Below, one piece after another: positions 9,145 through 16,558 of a DNA stretch of 45,045 bases. Origin of the DNA: JAHBVH01 sp034437715. GTDB lineage: Bacteria > Chloroflexota > Anaerolineae > Caldilineales > Caldilineaceae. A program made the position numbers and the translations under genes. The first letter of the stretch is position 1. Each line of letters begins with the position of its first letter. The stretch spans positions 1 to 45,045 of the forward strand of contig DAOTTR010000617.1 in the NCBI GenBank assembly GCA_034437715.1, given 5' to 3'. The notes beneath the pieces are model-generated. The model worked only from the letters and a program-made list of their open reading frames with translations. It was not told the origin of the DNA and did no database searches.

Positions 9145-9429
9145 ATGATAGAATCATTTGCGGATGAGGAAACCGAAAAGATCTTCAAAGGGCGAGTCTC
9201 GTGCAAATTACCCTCCACCATTCAAAAGACCGTCCGCCGCAAGTTGCTCTATTTAGAAGATGCCGAAGATTTGCAAGATTTGCGTTCGCCACCCGGCAAC
9301 CGGCTCGAACTTCTGCGCGGTGACCGTGCCGGGCAATACAGCATGCGCATCAATGAGCAATGGCGTATTTGCTTTTTCTGGGAAGCTGGCAAAGCAAAGC
9401 AGGTTAGAATTGAGGATTACCATGACTAG
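9145..9429 (+). CDS. higB: HigB/RelE-family mRNA interferase toxin
   Basis: A 94-residue toxin of the HigB (RelE/ParE superfamily) type, which cleaves ribosome-bound mRNA. Family landmarks are LPSTIQKTVRRKLLYLEDAEDLQDLRSPPGNRLE in the first half, then GQYSMRINEQWRICFFW and a C-terminal VRIEDYHD. The basic residues and terminal Tyr/His expected for the active site are present, so it looks intact. It is encoded before its antitoxin, the usual order for higBA, and overlaps it by 8 bases (ATGACTAG). The -10 box ends 6 bases before the ATG, so the message is probably leaderless. A cruciform repeat lies directly upstream. Confidence 0.92.
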   Translation: MIESFADEETEKIFKGRVSCKLPSTIQKTVRRKLLYLEDAEDLQDLRSPPGNRLELLRGDRAGQYSMRINEQWRICFFWEAGKAKQVRIEDYHD

Positions 9430-9769
9430 TGAAATGCATGTTGAACAGGAAGAACGTTTGCCACCCATCCATCCTGGTGAAGTCCTTCTGGAAGATTTTA
9501 TGAAACCACTTGGCTTGAGCCAATATCGTCTTGCCCAAGATTTGGGTGTCCCTGCCTTGCGCATTAGCCAAATCATTCATGGCAGGCGTGCAGTAACCGC
9601 CGACACGGCATTGCGATTGGCACGCTATTTTAGCACCAGTGCCAATGTGTGGATGCGCTTGCAAGCACGCTACGATTTGGAGATAGCAGAGGCAAAGCTA
9701 GCGGATCAAGTGAAGCGCGAAGTAAAAGTGCGCCAGCCAATTGTGCCAGTGCTGGCACAAGGCGAGTGA
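9422..9769 (+). CDS. higA: HigA-family antitoxin (XRE helix-turn-helix)
   Basis: A 115-residue antitoxin that should neutralise HigB and repress the operon through its helix-turn-helix. The family's opening motif PPIHPGEVLLEDFMKPLGLSQYRLAQDLGV begins near residue 13. Recognition-helix residues ALRISQIIHGRRAVTADTALRLARYF and the tail ANVWMRLQARYDLEIA follow. I start at ATG 9422, which overlaps the higB stop, because longer in-frame upstream sequence lies wholly inside higB and is not conserved in the family. Translation is probably coupled to that of higB. Confidence 0.92.
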   Translation: MTSEMHVEQEERLPPIHPGEVLLEDFMKPLGLSQYRLAQDLGVPALRISQIIHGRRAVTADTALRLARYFSTSANVWMRLQARYDLEIAEAKLADQVKREVKVRQPIVPVLAQGE

Positions 9770-9905
9770 TATATACGCAACGGCGCCATGAAGATCTACC
9801 GGATCTAGAATTGCAGACTTATTTGCTATATTGAAATTTGCTGCTAGCCAGGTAGATCATCCGATGTGGGTCACAGCATGACGATCTGAATCATATTACA
9901 TCTCG

Positions 9906-9914
9906 TGGTATACT
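9906..9914 (+). promoter_or_regulatory. Extended -10 promoter of the brnT operon, predicted leaderless
   Basis: TGG-TATACT (9906-9914) is an extended -10 element. The expected start is at about 9921, the ATG of brnT. No good -35 hexamer is visible, as is common for extended -10 promoters. No ribosome binding site precedes the ATG. Confidence 0.55.
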
Positions 9915-9920
9915 GTGTCT

Positions 9921-10190
9921 ATGGATTTCGAGTGGGATAAAAACAAAGCCAGCGCTAATCTTTTGAAGCATCGGGTCTCTTTTGATGAAGCCAAGACCGT
10001 CTTCGATGATCCGCTCTATATTGATTTCTACGATCCTGACCATTCTGATGAAGAGCGATATATTATCATGGGGTTGTCGCAACAACAGCGCTTATTAGTT
10101 GTATTCTATACAGAACGCCAGCAGATGACTCGGTTGATTAGTGCAAGAGAAGCAACGAAAAAGGAAAAAGATGCTTATGAAGAAGGATGA
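9921..10190 (+). CDS. brnT: BrnT-family ribonuclease toxin
   Basis: An 89-residue BrnT toxin (RelE-like fold, RNase). It opens with the family hallmark MDFEWDKNKASANLLKHRVSFDEAKTVFDDP, followed by ERYIIMGLSQQQRLLVVFYTE and the conserved C-terminal RLISAREATKKEKDAYEE. I use ATG 9921; a GTG two codons upstream is also open but would lie on or before the predicted transcription start. The partner gene begins inside the last codons of this one. With higBA directly upstream, this region holds two toxin-antitoxin modules in tandem. Confidence 0.9.
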   Translation: MDFEWDKNKASANLLKHRVSFDEAKTVFDDPLYIDFYDPDHSDEERYIIMGLSQQQRLLVVFYTERQQMTRLISAREATKKEKDAYEEG

Positions 10191-10416
10191 AAATGAGATC
10201 AAGGATGATCTGCGGCCAGAATACGATTTAAGAAGCTTGCAAGTGCGAAAAGTTGGCCCTGAGCGGACGAAATTCGGCGGGCAGTTGATCCAATTAGCCC
10301 CGGATGTAGCCGAGATATTTCCGGACGCTGAGTCAGTGAATGAAGCTTTGCGATTCTTAATTCGAGTTACTCGGGAAAACAAACCACCTCTCTCTATCAT
10401 CGGTAAGCGTGCCTGA
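10171..10416 (+). CDS. Putative antitoxin partner of BrnT, atypical sequence
   Basis: This gene overlaps brnT by 20 bases and starts at ATG 10171 behind AAGGA; ATG 10177 is an alternative. It encodes 81 residues. The N-terminal part (KDDLRPEYDLRSL) is the acidic/aromatic toxin-contacting motif seen at the start of many small antitoxins. The C-terminal part (GGQLIQLAPDVAEIFPDAESVNEALRFLIRV) could form one strand and two helices of a ribbon-helix-helix. The typical BrnA ending (a DxDVLxWFKAxGxGYQTRIN-type stretch) is absent. Its position makes an antitoxin role likely; the family assignment is open. Confidence 0.65.
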   Translation: MLMKKDENEIKDDLRPEYDLRSLQVRKVGPERTKFGGQLIQLAPDVAEIFPDAESVNEALRFLIRVTRENKPPLSIIGKRA

Positions 10417-10490
10417 CTAGGTTTGTCCTGCCCGTTGACAATTTCTACCGCGCCCCTACCGCCACCGCGCTACATCGCTCTGAATGATCT

Positions 10491-10519
10491 TTGCACAGAA
10501 GTTGCCCTCGGTGCATAAT
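10491..10519 (+). promoter_or_regulatory. Promoter of the GT39-like gene, predicted leaderless
   Basis: TTGCAC (10491-10496) and CATAAT (10514-10519) are separated by 17 bases. The expected start is about 10526, next to the ATG at 10527. No Shine-Dalgarno sequence is present between them. Confidence 0.5.
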
Positions 10520-10526
10520 AGCGGCT

Positions 10527-12848
10527 ATGGAAGCAACAGCACAGTCGTCACGCGCCCACAAGCACGACCGGCTTTTACTCATTACAATTCTTGGCCTTTT
10601 CCTCACCCTTGGCTTTGGGTATAGCCTCGCTACGCCGCCCTTTGAGACGCCCGATGAACTCTACCATTATGCCTTTGCGCGCCATTTGGCCCAGGGCAAT
10701 TCATTGCCGGTGCAGCAAGCCGAAGTCGAAGAAGCGTGGTCGCATGAGGGCAGTCAAGCGCCGCTCTATTATTGGCTGGTGGGCCGGCTGACTGCGGGCA
10801 TTGATCAAAGTGACTTCGATCAGCTCAATGTGCCCAACCCACGCGCCAATATCGGTGATCCGCTTTTTCCGGGCAACAAAAATTTTATGCTCTACAGCGC
10901 AGCCATGCGCCCGTTGCAGGGAACGAATCTTGCCTTGCACATTGGACGCTGGCTATCGCTGGCGCTGGGTGGTCTCACGCTGTGGCTGATTTACCGCATT
11001 GCCCAACTCGCCTTTGCTGACTACGCGCAGCAAACCCAATCCTGGCCGATTTCGCTGCCGATCCTGACCGTGGCATGGGTGGCCGCGATTCCCCAATTTA
11101 CTTTTATCAGCGCAGCCTGTTCCAATGACAGCATGGTGATTGCCGCCAGTACGGCGACCGTCTACTGGTTGGCGCGTCTGGTGACCAAAGCGGCAACCAA
11201 GTCAATACCGCTACTGGAATGGGCCGTGTTGGGCATCTTCGTTGGTCTGGCCGCGCTGAGCAAGTTGCAGGGCTTGGGCTTGTTACCCCTGGTCGGGATC
11301 GCCACGTTGATCATTGCCGCACAACGGCGTGACTGGCGCGTGCCCTTGCAGGCCGCGCTGCCGATTGCCCTGCCCGCGCTGCTGATCGCCGGTTGGTGGT
11401 ATTGGCGCAACTACACGCTCTATGGCGACTGGTTTGGCGTCGGGCATTTGCTTTCCAACAACGGCCTGCGCGAGGATGCGCTCAGTTGGGGCGAGCTGCG
11501 CGGGTTACGCTACTCCTTCTGGGGCCTGTTTGGCTGGTTTAACATCCTTTTGCCAGCCTGGGTCTACCCGTTTTTGGATGGCGTCACGCTGATCGCGCTG
11601 ACCGGATTGCCGGTGGCGTGGGTTACCAGTCGCCAGCGTAGTGAAGAAACCCAAAGCGCACAACCCGTGCGCACCCTCTTGCTGAGTTGGCTACTAATCT
11701 CGGTGGCCCTGCTTGTCTATTGGCTCAACCAAGCCACCAGCAGCCAAGGTCGTCTCTTCTTTCCCGCGCTGAGCGCCTTTGCCGTCCTGCTAATTTTTGG
11801 TCTATACGCCTGGTTGCGCTATCTGCCCCAGCGTGTGCAGCCGCTCTGCTGGTCGATCACGCCGCTGGTGATGGTGGGCTGCTCACTCTATGCGTTGACA
11901 GTGATCTTTCCAGCCAGCTATGGCGCGCCCAAGGCCATCAGCGCGATTCCGCCCAGCGCGCAACCAATCGATGTGGTTTATGGCGACAGTGATCAGCTCT
12001 ATCTGCTCGCGCTGGAGATCCCAACCGATCGCTTCCGCGCCGGCGATCGCGTGCCGGTAACGCTCTATTTGCAGGCCAAGGCACCGCTCAGCGCGGACTA
12101 TCAACTCTTTATTCAATTTCTCGACGAAAATGGGGTAGAAGTAGGCAACCTGACAACCCACCCCGGCTGGGGGCGCAATCCCACCACTTTGTGGGAGCCC
12201 GGCGCGATCTACGCCGATCAATATCCAGTGCTGATTCAGCGCGCCAGTGAAGGCAACTCGCCACTGCTGGCGCGCGTCTATATTGGCTTTGTCGATCCAG
12301 CCACCGAAGAGAGCGGCCGCTTTCCGATTCCTGCCCAGACCACCGACGGCACGCCAATTACCGAAGGCCCCTTTCTGGGCAATGTGGCGATCAGCCCCGC
12401 CCAGCCGCCACCGGTTGACTTGACCCAGATGAAGCCAAACGGCGCACAATTTGGCAACGTCATCCAACTCACAGCAGTGGCCTATCTGCCCGAACTGACA
12501 CTGGGCAACACGGACCCCTTTACCGTGACCCTGGTCTGGGACGCCACTGGCACGCCCGCCACCGATTACGCGGCCTTTGTCCATCTGCTCGATGGCGCGC
12601 AGAATCGCGTGAGTGGCTTTGATCAAGTACCGGCAGCGCGCTTTCCCACCCGTTACTGGCGCGCCAGCGATCGCATCATCAGCCAATTTACGCTAACGCC
12701 ACCCACGGCAGCAGGTGAGTTTACATTATGGGCCGGTCTCTATGCAGCGGACAGCGGCGGCACCTTGCTGCTCCCCATTACCGATGATGCCGGACAAATC
12801 ACGGGCGATGGGCGCGTGCGCATTGGCGCGCTAACCATTCAGCCGTAA
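10527..12848 (+). CDS. GT39/PMT-like membrane glycosyltransferase family protein
   Basis: A 773-residue polytopic protein. Residues 16-35 form the first membrane helix. It is followed by the acidic loop FETPDELYHY (39-48), the place where GT-C enzymes carry their catalytic Asp/Glu. About ten further hydrophobic segments run to residue 470. The C-terminal 300 residues are soluble and look like a duplicated beta-sandwich: VTLYLQAKAPLSADYQLFIQFLD and, later, VTLVWDATGTPATDYAAFVHLLD share a pattern. It probably transfers sugar from a polyprenyl carrier outside the membrane; the acceptor is unknown. I choose ATG 10527 because the earlier TTG at 10491 is inside the promoter. It is a single-gene unit facing the lon-usp operon tail to tail. 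Confidence 0.85.
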   Translation: MEATAQSSRAHKHDRLLLITILGLFLTLGFGYSLATPPFETPDELYHYAFARHLAQGNSLPVQQAEVEEAWSHEGSQAPLYYWLVGRLTAGIDQSDFDQLNVPNPRANIGDPLFPGNKNFMLYSAAMRPLQGTNLALHIGRWLSLALGGLTLWLIYRIAQLAFADYAQQTQSWPISLPILTVAWVAAIPQFTFISAACSNDSMVIAASTATVYWLARLVTKAATKSIPLLEWAVLGIFVGLAALSKLQGLGLLPLVGIATLIIAAQRRDWRVPLQAALPIALPALLIAGWWYWRNYTLYGDWFGVGHLLSNNGLREDALSWGELRGLRYSFWGLFGWFNILLPAWVYPFLDGVTLIALTGLPVAWVTSRQRSEETQSAQPVRTLLLSWLLISVALLVYWLNQATSSQGRLFFPALSAFAVLLIFGLYAWLRYLPQRVQPLCWSITPLVMVGCSLYALTVIFPASYGAPKAISAIPPSAQPIDVVYGDSDQLYLLALEIPTDRFRAGDRVPVTLYLQAKAPLSADYQLFIQFLDENGVEVGNLTTHPGWGRNPTTLWEPGAIYADQYPVLIQRASEGNSPLLARVYIGFVDPATEESGRFPIPAQTTDGTPITEGPFLGNVAISPAQPPPVDLTQMKPNGAQFGNVIQLTAVAYLPELTLGNTDPFTVTLVWDATGTPATDYAAFVHLLDGAQNRVSGFDQVPAARFPTRYWRASDRIISQFTLTPPTAAGEFTLWAGLYAADSGGTLLLPITDDAGQITGDGRVRIGALTIQP

Positions 12849-12861
12849 AGCAATCGCCACC

Positions 12862-13671
12862 CTACGGCACTAGCAACACTGGCCCTTCGAGCGCGCCCAG
12901 CAGATCGGCATATTCCAGCGGCAGCACAAACGATTCGTGCTTGGCTCGCTGTAACGTGTTGCCCAAGCCATCGGTGCTACTCAGCAATGCCAAGGTTGCC
13001 AGTACATTTTGGCTTTGCAGGAAGGTGCGGATGCGCGCTTGCAATTCTGTCACTTCCGCTGGTGGACTGACAATCAGCACAGAAAGTGCTTGCCCCGCGC
13101 GCGCTGTCAACCGCGCCGCCAACGCCAGGGCCCGATCAGCACTGGCCGACCCGTTATAGAGGATTATTAATGGCTGGGTCAATCGATCATATTTATCGAG
13201 AATCAACAGCGGGCGGTGCGTTTGTTCAACGATGGCGCGCGTGGTTGATCCCACGCGTTTACCCGCGCGCCCGCCCGTGCGGCCTAAGCTCAACAACAGG
13301 GCGTCTTCAGCGGCTCCCAATAACTCCTGCTCCACGGCACCGCGTGCCACCTGAAAAGACCAGCGCACCTGGGTATCGCCAGCAACGCGCGCCAGGGAAC
13401 GGCGCATCTCCGCAGCCAACACACGCAACTGACGCTCTACGGTGTGGCTTTCCAGTTGGCGCACCACCGCCGTGCGCAGGCCGATCTCGCGACAAAAGGG
13501 GCTGTTGCACAGGTGAAAAAGATTGGCATCTTCGACAAATAAACCCAGTAATTCAGCCTGCAGGGTGGCCGCCAACCGTGCCGCGGCCCGCAACGCCACC
13601 TGGCTCTGCGGCGAGGCATCCAACGCAACGACAATCCGCTCGCGCTGCACATTACTCATCTCGTTGCTCAT
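12862..13671 (-). CDS. Two-domain universal stress (UspA) family protein
   Basis: A 269-residue cytosolic protein with two UspA folds. Domain 1 begins RIVVALDASPQSQVALRAA and ends with the nucleotide-binding signature GKRVGSTTRAIVEQTHRPLLIL (G-x2-G-x-S/T type). Domain 2 begins LIILYNGSASADRALALAARL but lacks a clear glycine signature and is shorter (about 105 residues), so probably only the first domain binds ATP. The ATG at 13671 overlaps the stop codon of the upstream protease gene by four bases (ATGA). The two are therefore co-translated, which suggests a shared proteostasis or stress role. That coupling is seen directly; the function is family knowledge. Confidence 0.88.
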   Translation of the reverse strand: MSNEMSNVQRERIVVALDASPQSQVALRAAARLAATLQAELLGLFVEDANLFHLCNSPFCREIGLRTAVVRQLESHTVERQLRVLAAEMRRSLARVAGDTQVRWSFQVARGAVEQELLGAAEDALLLSLGRTGGRAGKRVGSTTRAIVEQTHRPLLILDKYDRLTQPLIILYNGSASADRALALAARLTARAGQALSVLIVSPPAEVTELQARIRTFLQSQNVLATLALLSSTDGLGNTLQRAKHESFVLPLEYADLLGALEGPVLLVP

Positions 13672-16118
13672 AGGGTTGTTTCCTTTGCGCGATCACGCGC
13701 TTTTCTACGCTGTGCGCCTGTGTTATCCAAGGCCGCCCGGCGTTCGGCAAACGCTTGCAACCGTTGCTCAACCAAAAAATTGATTGTGTCTTGGGGATAG
13801 GCACCCTTGGCATCCACTTCGCCGGCCGGGACATCGGTCAGAATTTCAATTCCCTCATCAATCGTGGTGATGGGATAGATATGAAACTGGCCCGCCGCGG
13901 CCGCGGCCACAATGTCTTGGCGCAACATGAGGTGTTTGACATTGGCCACGGGAATCAAAACTCCTTGTGTGCCAGTCAAGCCACGCGCGCGACAGAGGTC
14001 AAAAAAGCCTTCGATCTTTTCGTTGACACCCCCAATTGCCTGCACTTGCCCATGTTGGTTCACCGAACCGGTGACCGCCAGCGATTGCTTGATCGGTACA
14101 TTGGCAATCGCCGAGAGCAGCGCATAGAGCTCGGTGGACGAGGCGCTGTCACCATCGACACCGCCATAGGATTGCTCAAAGACCAGGCTGGCCGAAAGGG
14201 CAAGTGGCCGTTGGGTGGCATAGCGCGCCCGCAACAAGCTGGCAAGAATCAAAACACCCTTAGAATGGGTCGGGCCACTCATCTCCACTTCGCGCTCAAT
14301 ATTCACGACATTGCCGTCGCCCATGTGTACCGTGGCGGTAATGCGCGATGGTTGACCAAACATATAAGTACCTAATTGGAGAACCGACAATCCGTTGATC
14401 TGGCCGACCTTGGCTCCAGCCGTATCGACGAGGATCGTCTCGCGCAGAATCTCTTCCTGCGTGCGCTCACGCACCCGATCCGAACGATAGATCTGGGCGT
14501 CGATTGCCTGTTGCACATGGCTGGCGCTGACGACAGTGGCACCAGCCTGTTGCGCCCAATAGTCGGACTCTTCCATGAGATCGACCACCACCTGAAAGCG
14601 CGTGGTGAGCCGTTCGGCATCGCTGACCATGCGCGAGCCTTGTTCGATCACGCGCGCCACGGCAGAATTGTCGAAGGGGCGCAAGCCTTCGCGCCGCGTC
14701 ACGGTGGCGATCAATTCGGCGTAGAGCAATTCGGTGTCGGTGGTACGCACTAACTCATCACCAAAATCCGCGGCCACTTTGAACAATTCATTAAAATCTG
14801 GATCGTATTGGGCGAGCAGATAATAGGACTGGCGATCCCCGATCAGAGCCACCTTGATATCCAGCGGAATGGGTGCAGGCTCCAACGAGACAGTGGTGGT
14901 CATATTCATCATCTGCACGGGTGACTCGATACGAATCTCGCCAAATTGCAGAGCGCGCTTCAAGCCTTCCCACGCGTAGGGGCTGGCCAACACCTTGAGC
15001 GCATCCAAAATAAGATAGCCGCCATTGGCGCGATGCAATGCACCCGGCTTGATCAAGGTAAAGTCGGTGATCAGCGCGCCCATGCTGACCATCTGCTCCA
15101 CCCGCCCCACCAGATTTAAATAGGAAGGATTGCTTTCATAGATCACCGGTGCGCCGGTCAGATCGCTGGCATCCACCAACAAATTGACGGTGTAGCGGCG
15201 CAGTAGGGGCGAGGCCGTGGCCCCATTGGGCAACACAGTCAGGGGTTGATCTTCGGGCTTTTCCTCTGCCGTCACAAAATTAGTCAGATTTTCGCCCACA
15301 TCCTTTTGCAAGGCCTGTAAAAAATCCACCACATCCGCCTGCTCGGCATAGGTTTGATAGAAGTCATCCATCAATTCCTTGAGCACAAAGCCAGAGATTT
15401 CCTCGTTTAATGCCTTCATGCGACTGCGCAATTCGCGCTCCAGACGGGGCACTTGAATCAGCACCTTTTGCAAACGCTCTTGGAGGATTTCCAATTCGGC
15501 TTTGAGGTGATCTTGTTCTTCTTTGGGCAAGCCATCAAACTGTTCAGGCGTCAAGACATTGCCATCTTTGTAGGGGGCAAAGACCAAGCCGGTGGGGGTG
15601 CGCAAGAGCGTCAAGCCCCGTTCACGCGCCTGTTCCTGTAGCTCATCCAGGCTTTTTTGCTGCTGCTCCTGTAATTCCATCTCCAACGCCCGGCGGCGCG
15701 TCTGATATTCCTCGTTCTCAAAGGCAGAAGAAAGTGCAGTGCGCAACTCTTCAATCAGCCGCTGCACATCGCCCCGCAACGTTTTGCCCATCCCTGCTGG
15801 CAAACACAACACACGCGGGCGATAGGGCTGCTCAAAGTTGTTGACATAGCACCAATCATGGGGCGGCGCTTCAGTCGCGGCTTGCCGCTCGACATAGCGC
15901 TGGGTCAAAGAATGGCGGCCTGTGCCAGAGGGGCCCAAGGCAAAAATGTTGTAGCCGTGGCGGCTCATGCCAATGCCAAACTCAATCGCCTTGATGGCGC
16001 GATCCTGCCCAATAAAATCACCGATATCGGGCAATTCTGCTGTGCTCTGAAAAGTTAACGTGGCGGGATCGCAACGTCGATACAAAGCTTCGGGTGGTAG
16101 GGAAGATACGGACGGCAT
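13668..16118 (-). CDS. LonB-like ATP-dependent protease (AAA_32 + Lon proteolytic domain)
   Basis: An 816-residue protease of the Lon superfamily whose N-terminal AAA+ module is of the AAA_32 type. The P-loop is GPSGTGRHS at about 62-70, with Arg in place of the usual Lys. A long helical insertion rich in Glu/Gln (about 120-230) interrupts the AAA module. The catalytic dyad lies in GGVDGDSASSTE (Ser near 657) and GGVNEKIEGF (Lys near 699), both intact. Such proteins degrade damaged proteins in the cytosol. I start at ATG 16118, six bases after GGGAG, rather than at the GTG of 16124, which overlaps that site. It forms an operon with the UspA gene downstream (ATGA overlap). Confidence 0.92.
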   Translation of the reverse strand: MPSVSSLPPEALYRRCDPATLTFQSTAELPDIGDFIGQDRAIKAIEFGIGMSRHGYNIFALGPSGTGRHSLTQRYVERQAATEAPPHDWCYVNNFEQPYRPRVLCLPAGMGKTLRGDVQRLIEELRTALSSAFENEEYQTRRRALEMELQEQQQKSLDELQEQARERGLTLLRTPTGLVFAPYKDGNVLTPEQFDGLPKEEQDHLKAELEILQERLQKVLIQVPRLERELRSRMKALNEEISGFVLKELMDDFYQTYAEQADVVDFLQALQKDVGENLTNFVTAEEKPEDQPLTVLPNGATASPLLRRYTVNLLVDASDLTGAPVIYESNPSYLNLVGRVEQMVSMGALITDFTLIKPGALHRANGGYLILDALKVLASPYAWEGLKRALQFGEIRIESPVQMMNMTTTVSLEPAPIPLDIKVALIGDRQSYYLLAQYDPDFNELFKVAADFGDELVRTTDTELLYAELIATVTRREGLRPFDNSAVARVIEQGSRMVSDAERLTTRFQVVVDLMEESDYWAQQAGATVVSASHVQQAIDAQIYRSDRVRERTQEEILRETILVDTAGAKVGQINGLSVLQLGTYMFGQPSRITATVHMGDGNVVNIEREVEMSGPTHSKGVLILASLLRARYATQRPLALSASLVFEQSYGGVDGDSASSTELYALLSAIANVPIKQSLAVTGSVNQHGQVQAIGGVNEKIEGFFDLCRARGLTGTQGVLIPVANVKHLMLRQDIVAAAAAGQFHIYPITTIDEGIEILTDVPAGEVDAKGAYPQDTINFLVEQRLQAFAERRAALDNTGAQRRKARDRAKETTL

Positions 16119-16558
16119 TGTCACTCCCTTTCTAGTCGTGCTGGCGGAGGTCTTCTCGGATCATTTGGGCTGAACAGAATTTCATGTGGTACGCGTTGCG
16201 CTGCGCTACGGCGCAATGCAGGTTGGACGCTGAGCGTCCCCGCGACCTTCTTGAAATTCAAAAACCCATAATTTGTTTCGCTGTATGCACAAGTATACAA
16301 AACATTTTTGTTCAAGCATAACCCGCACACACGGCAACACAAGTTTTGATGATTTAATGTACCGATTGCGACCAGCAGGTCTGGCACAAATAGCCGGAGA
16401 AAGCCTCGTAGATTTGAAGATGGCATGGCGTGTGTTATGATCACGCATGATAAAAATCGATGCCATTTTTGGAAATAAGATTGGGCACAGCATCCTCTAT
16501 TTTGCCTTAAAAAACGCAGGCCGCAGCCTTCAGCCGACGATCGACAGCACAAAACAAT
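16119..16558. other. Divergent intergenic region between lonB-like and purL
   Basis: This 440-base gap holds no gene I can support. Visible structures are a small hairpin, GGACGC-TGA-GCGTCC (16225-16239), a GC-rich imperfect hairpin around 16196-16220, and the purL promoter candidate at 16414. I looked for a purine riboswitch and a CIRCE heat-shock operator and saw neither. Confidence 0.5.
16414..16441 (+). promoter_or_regulatory. Candidate promoter for purLQ
   Basis: TTGAAG (16414-16419), a 16-base spacer and TATGAT (16436-16441) with an upstream TG at 16433-16434 form an extended -10 promoter. Transcription would start near 16448 and give a leader of about 110 bases before purL. Confidence 0.45.

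Noticed and set aside
9792..9858. GATCTACC / GGTAGATC pair as a higBA terminator or operator
   Set aside because: The arms are only 8 bp and 51 bases apart, too weak to distinguish from chance.
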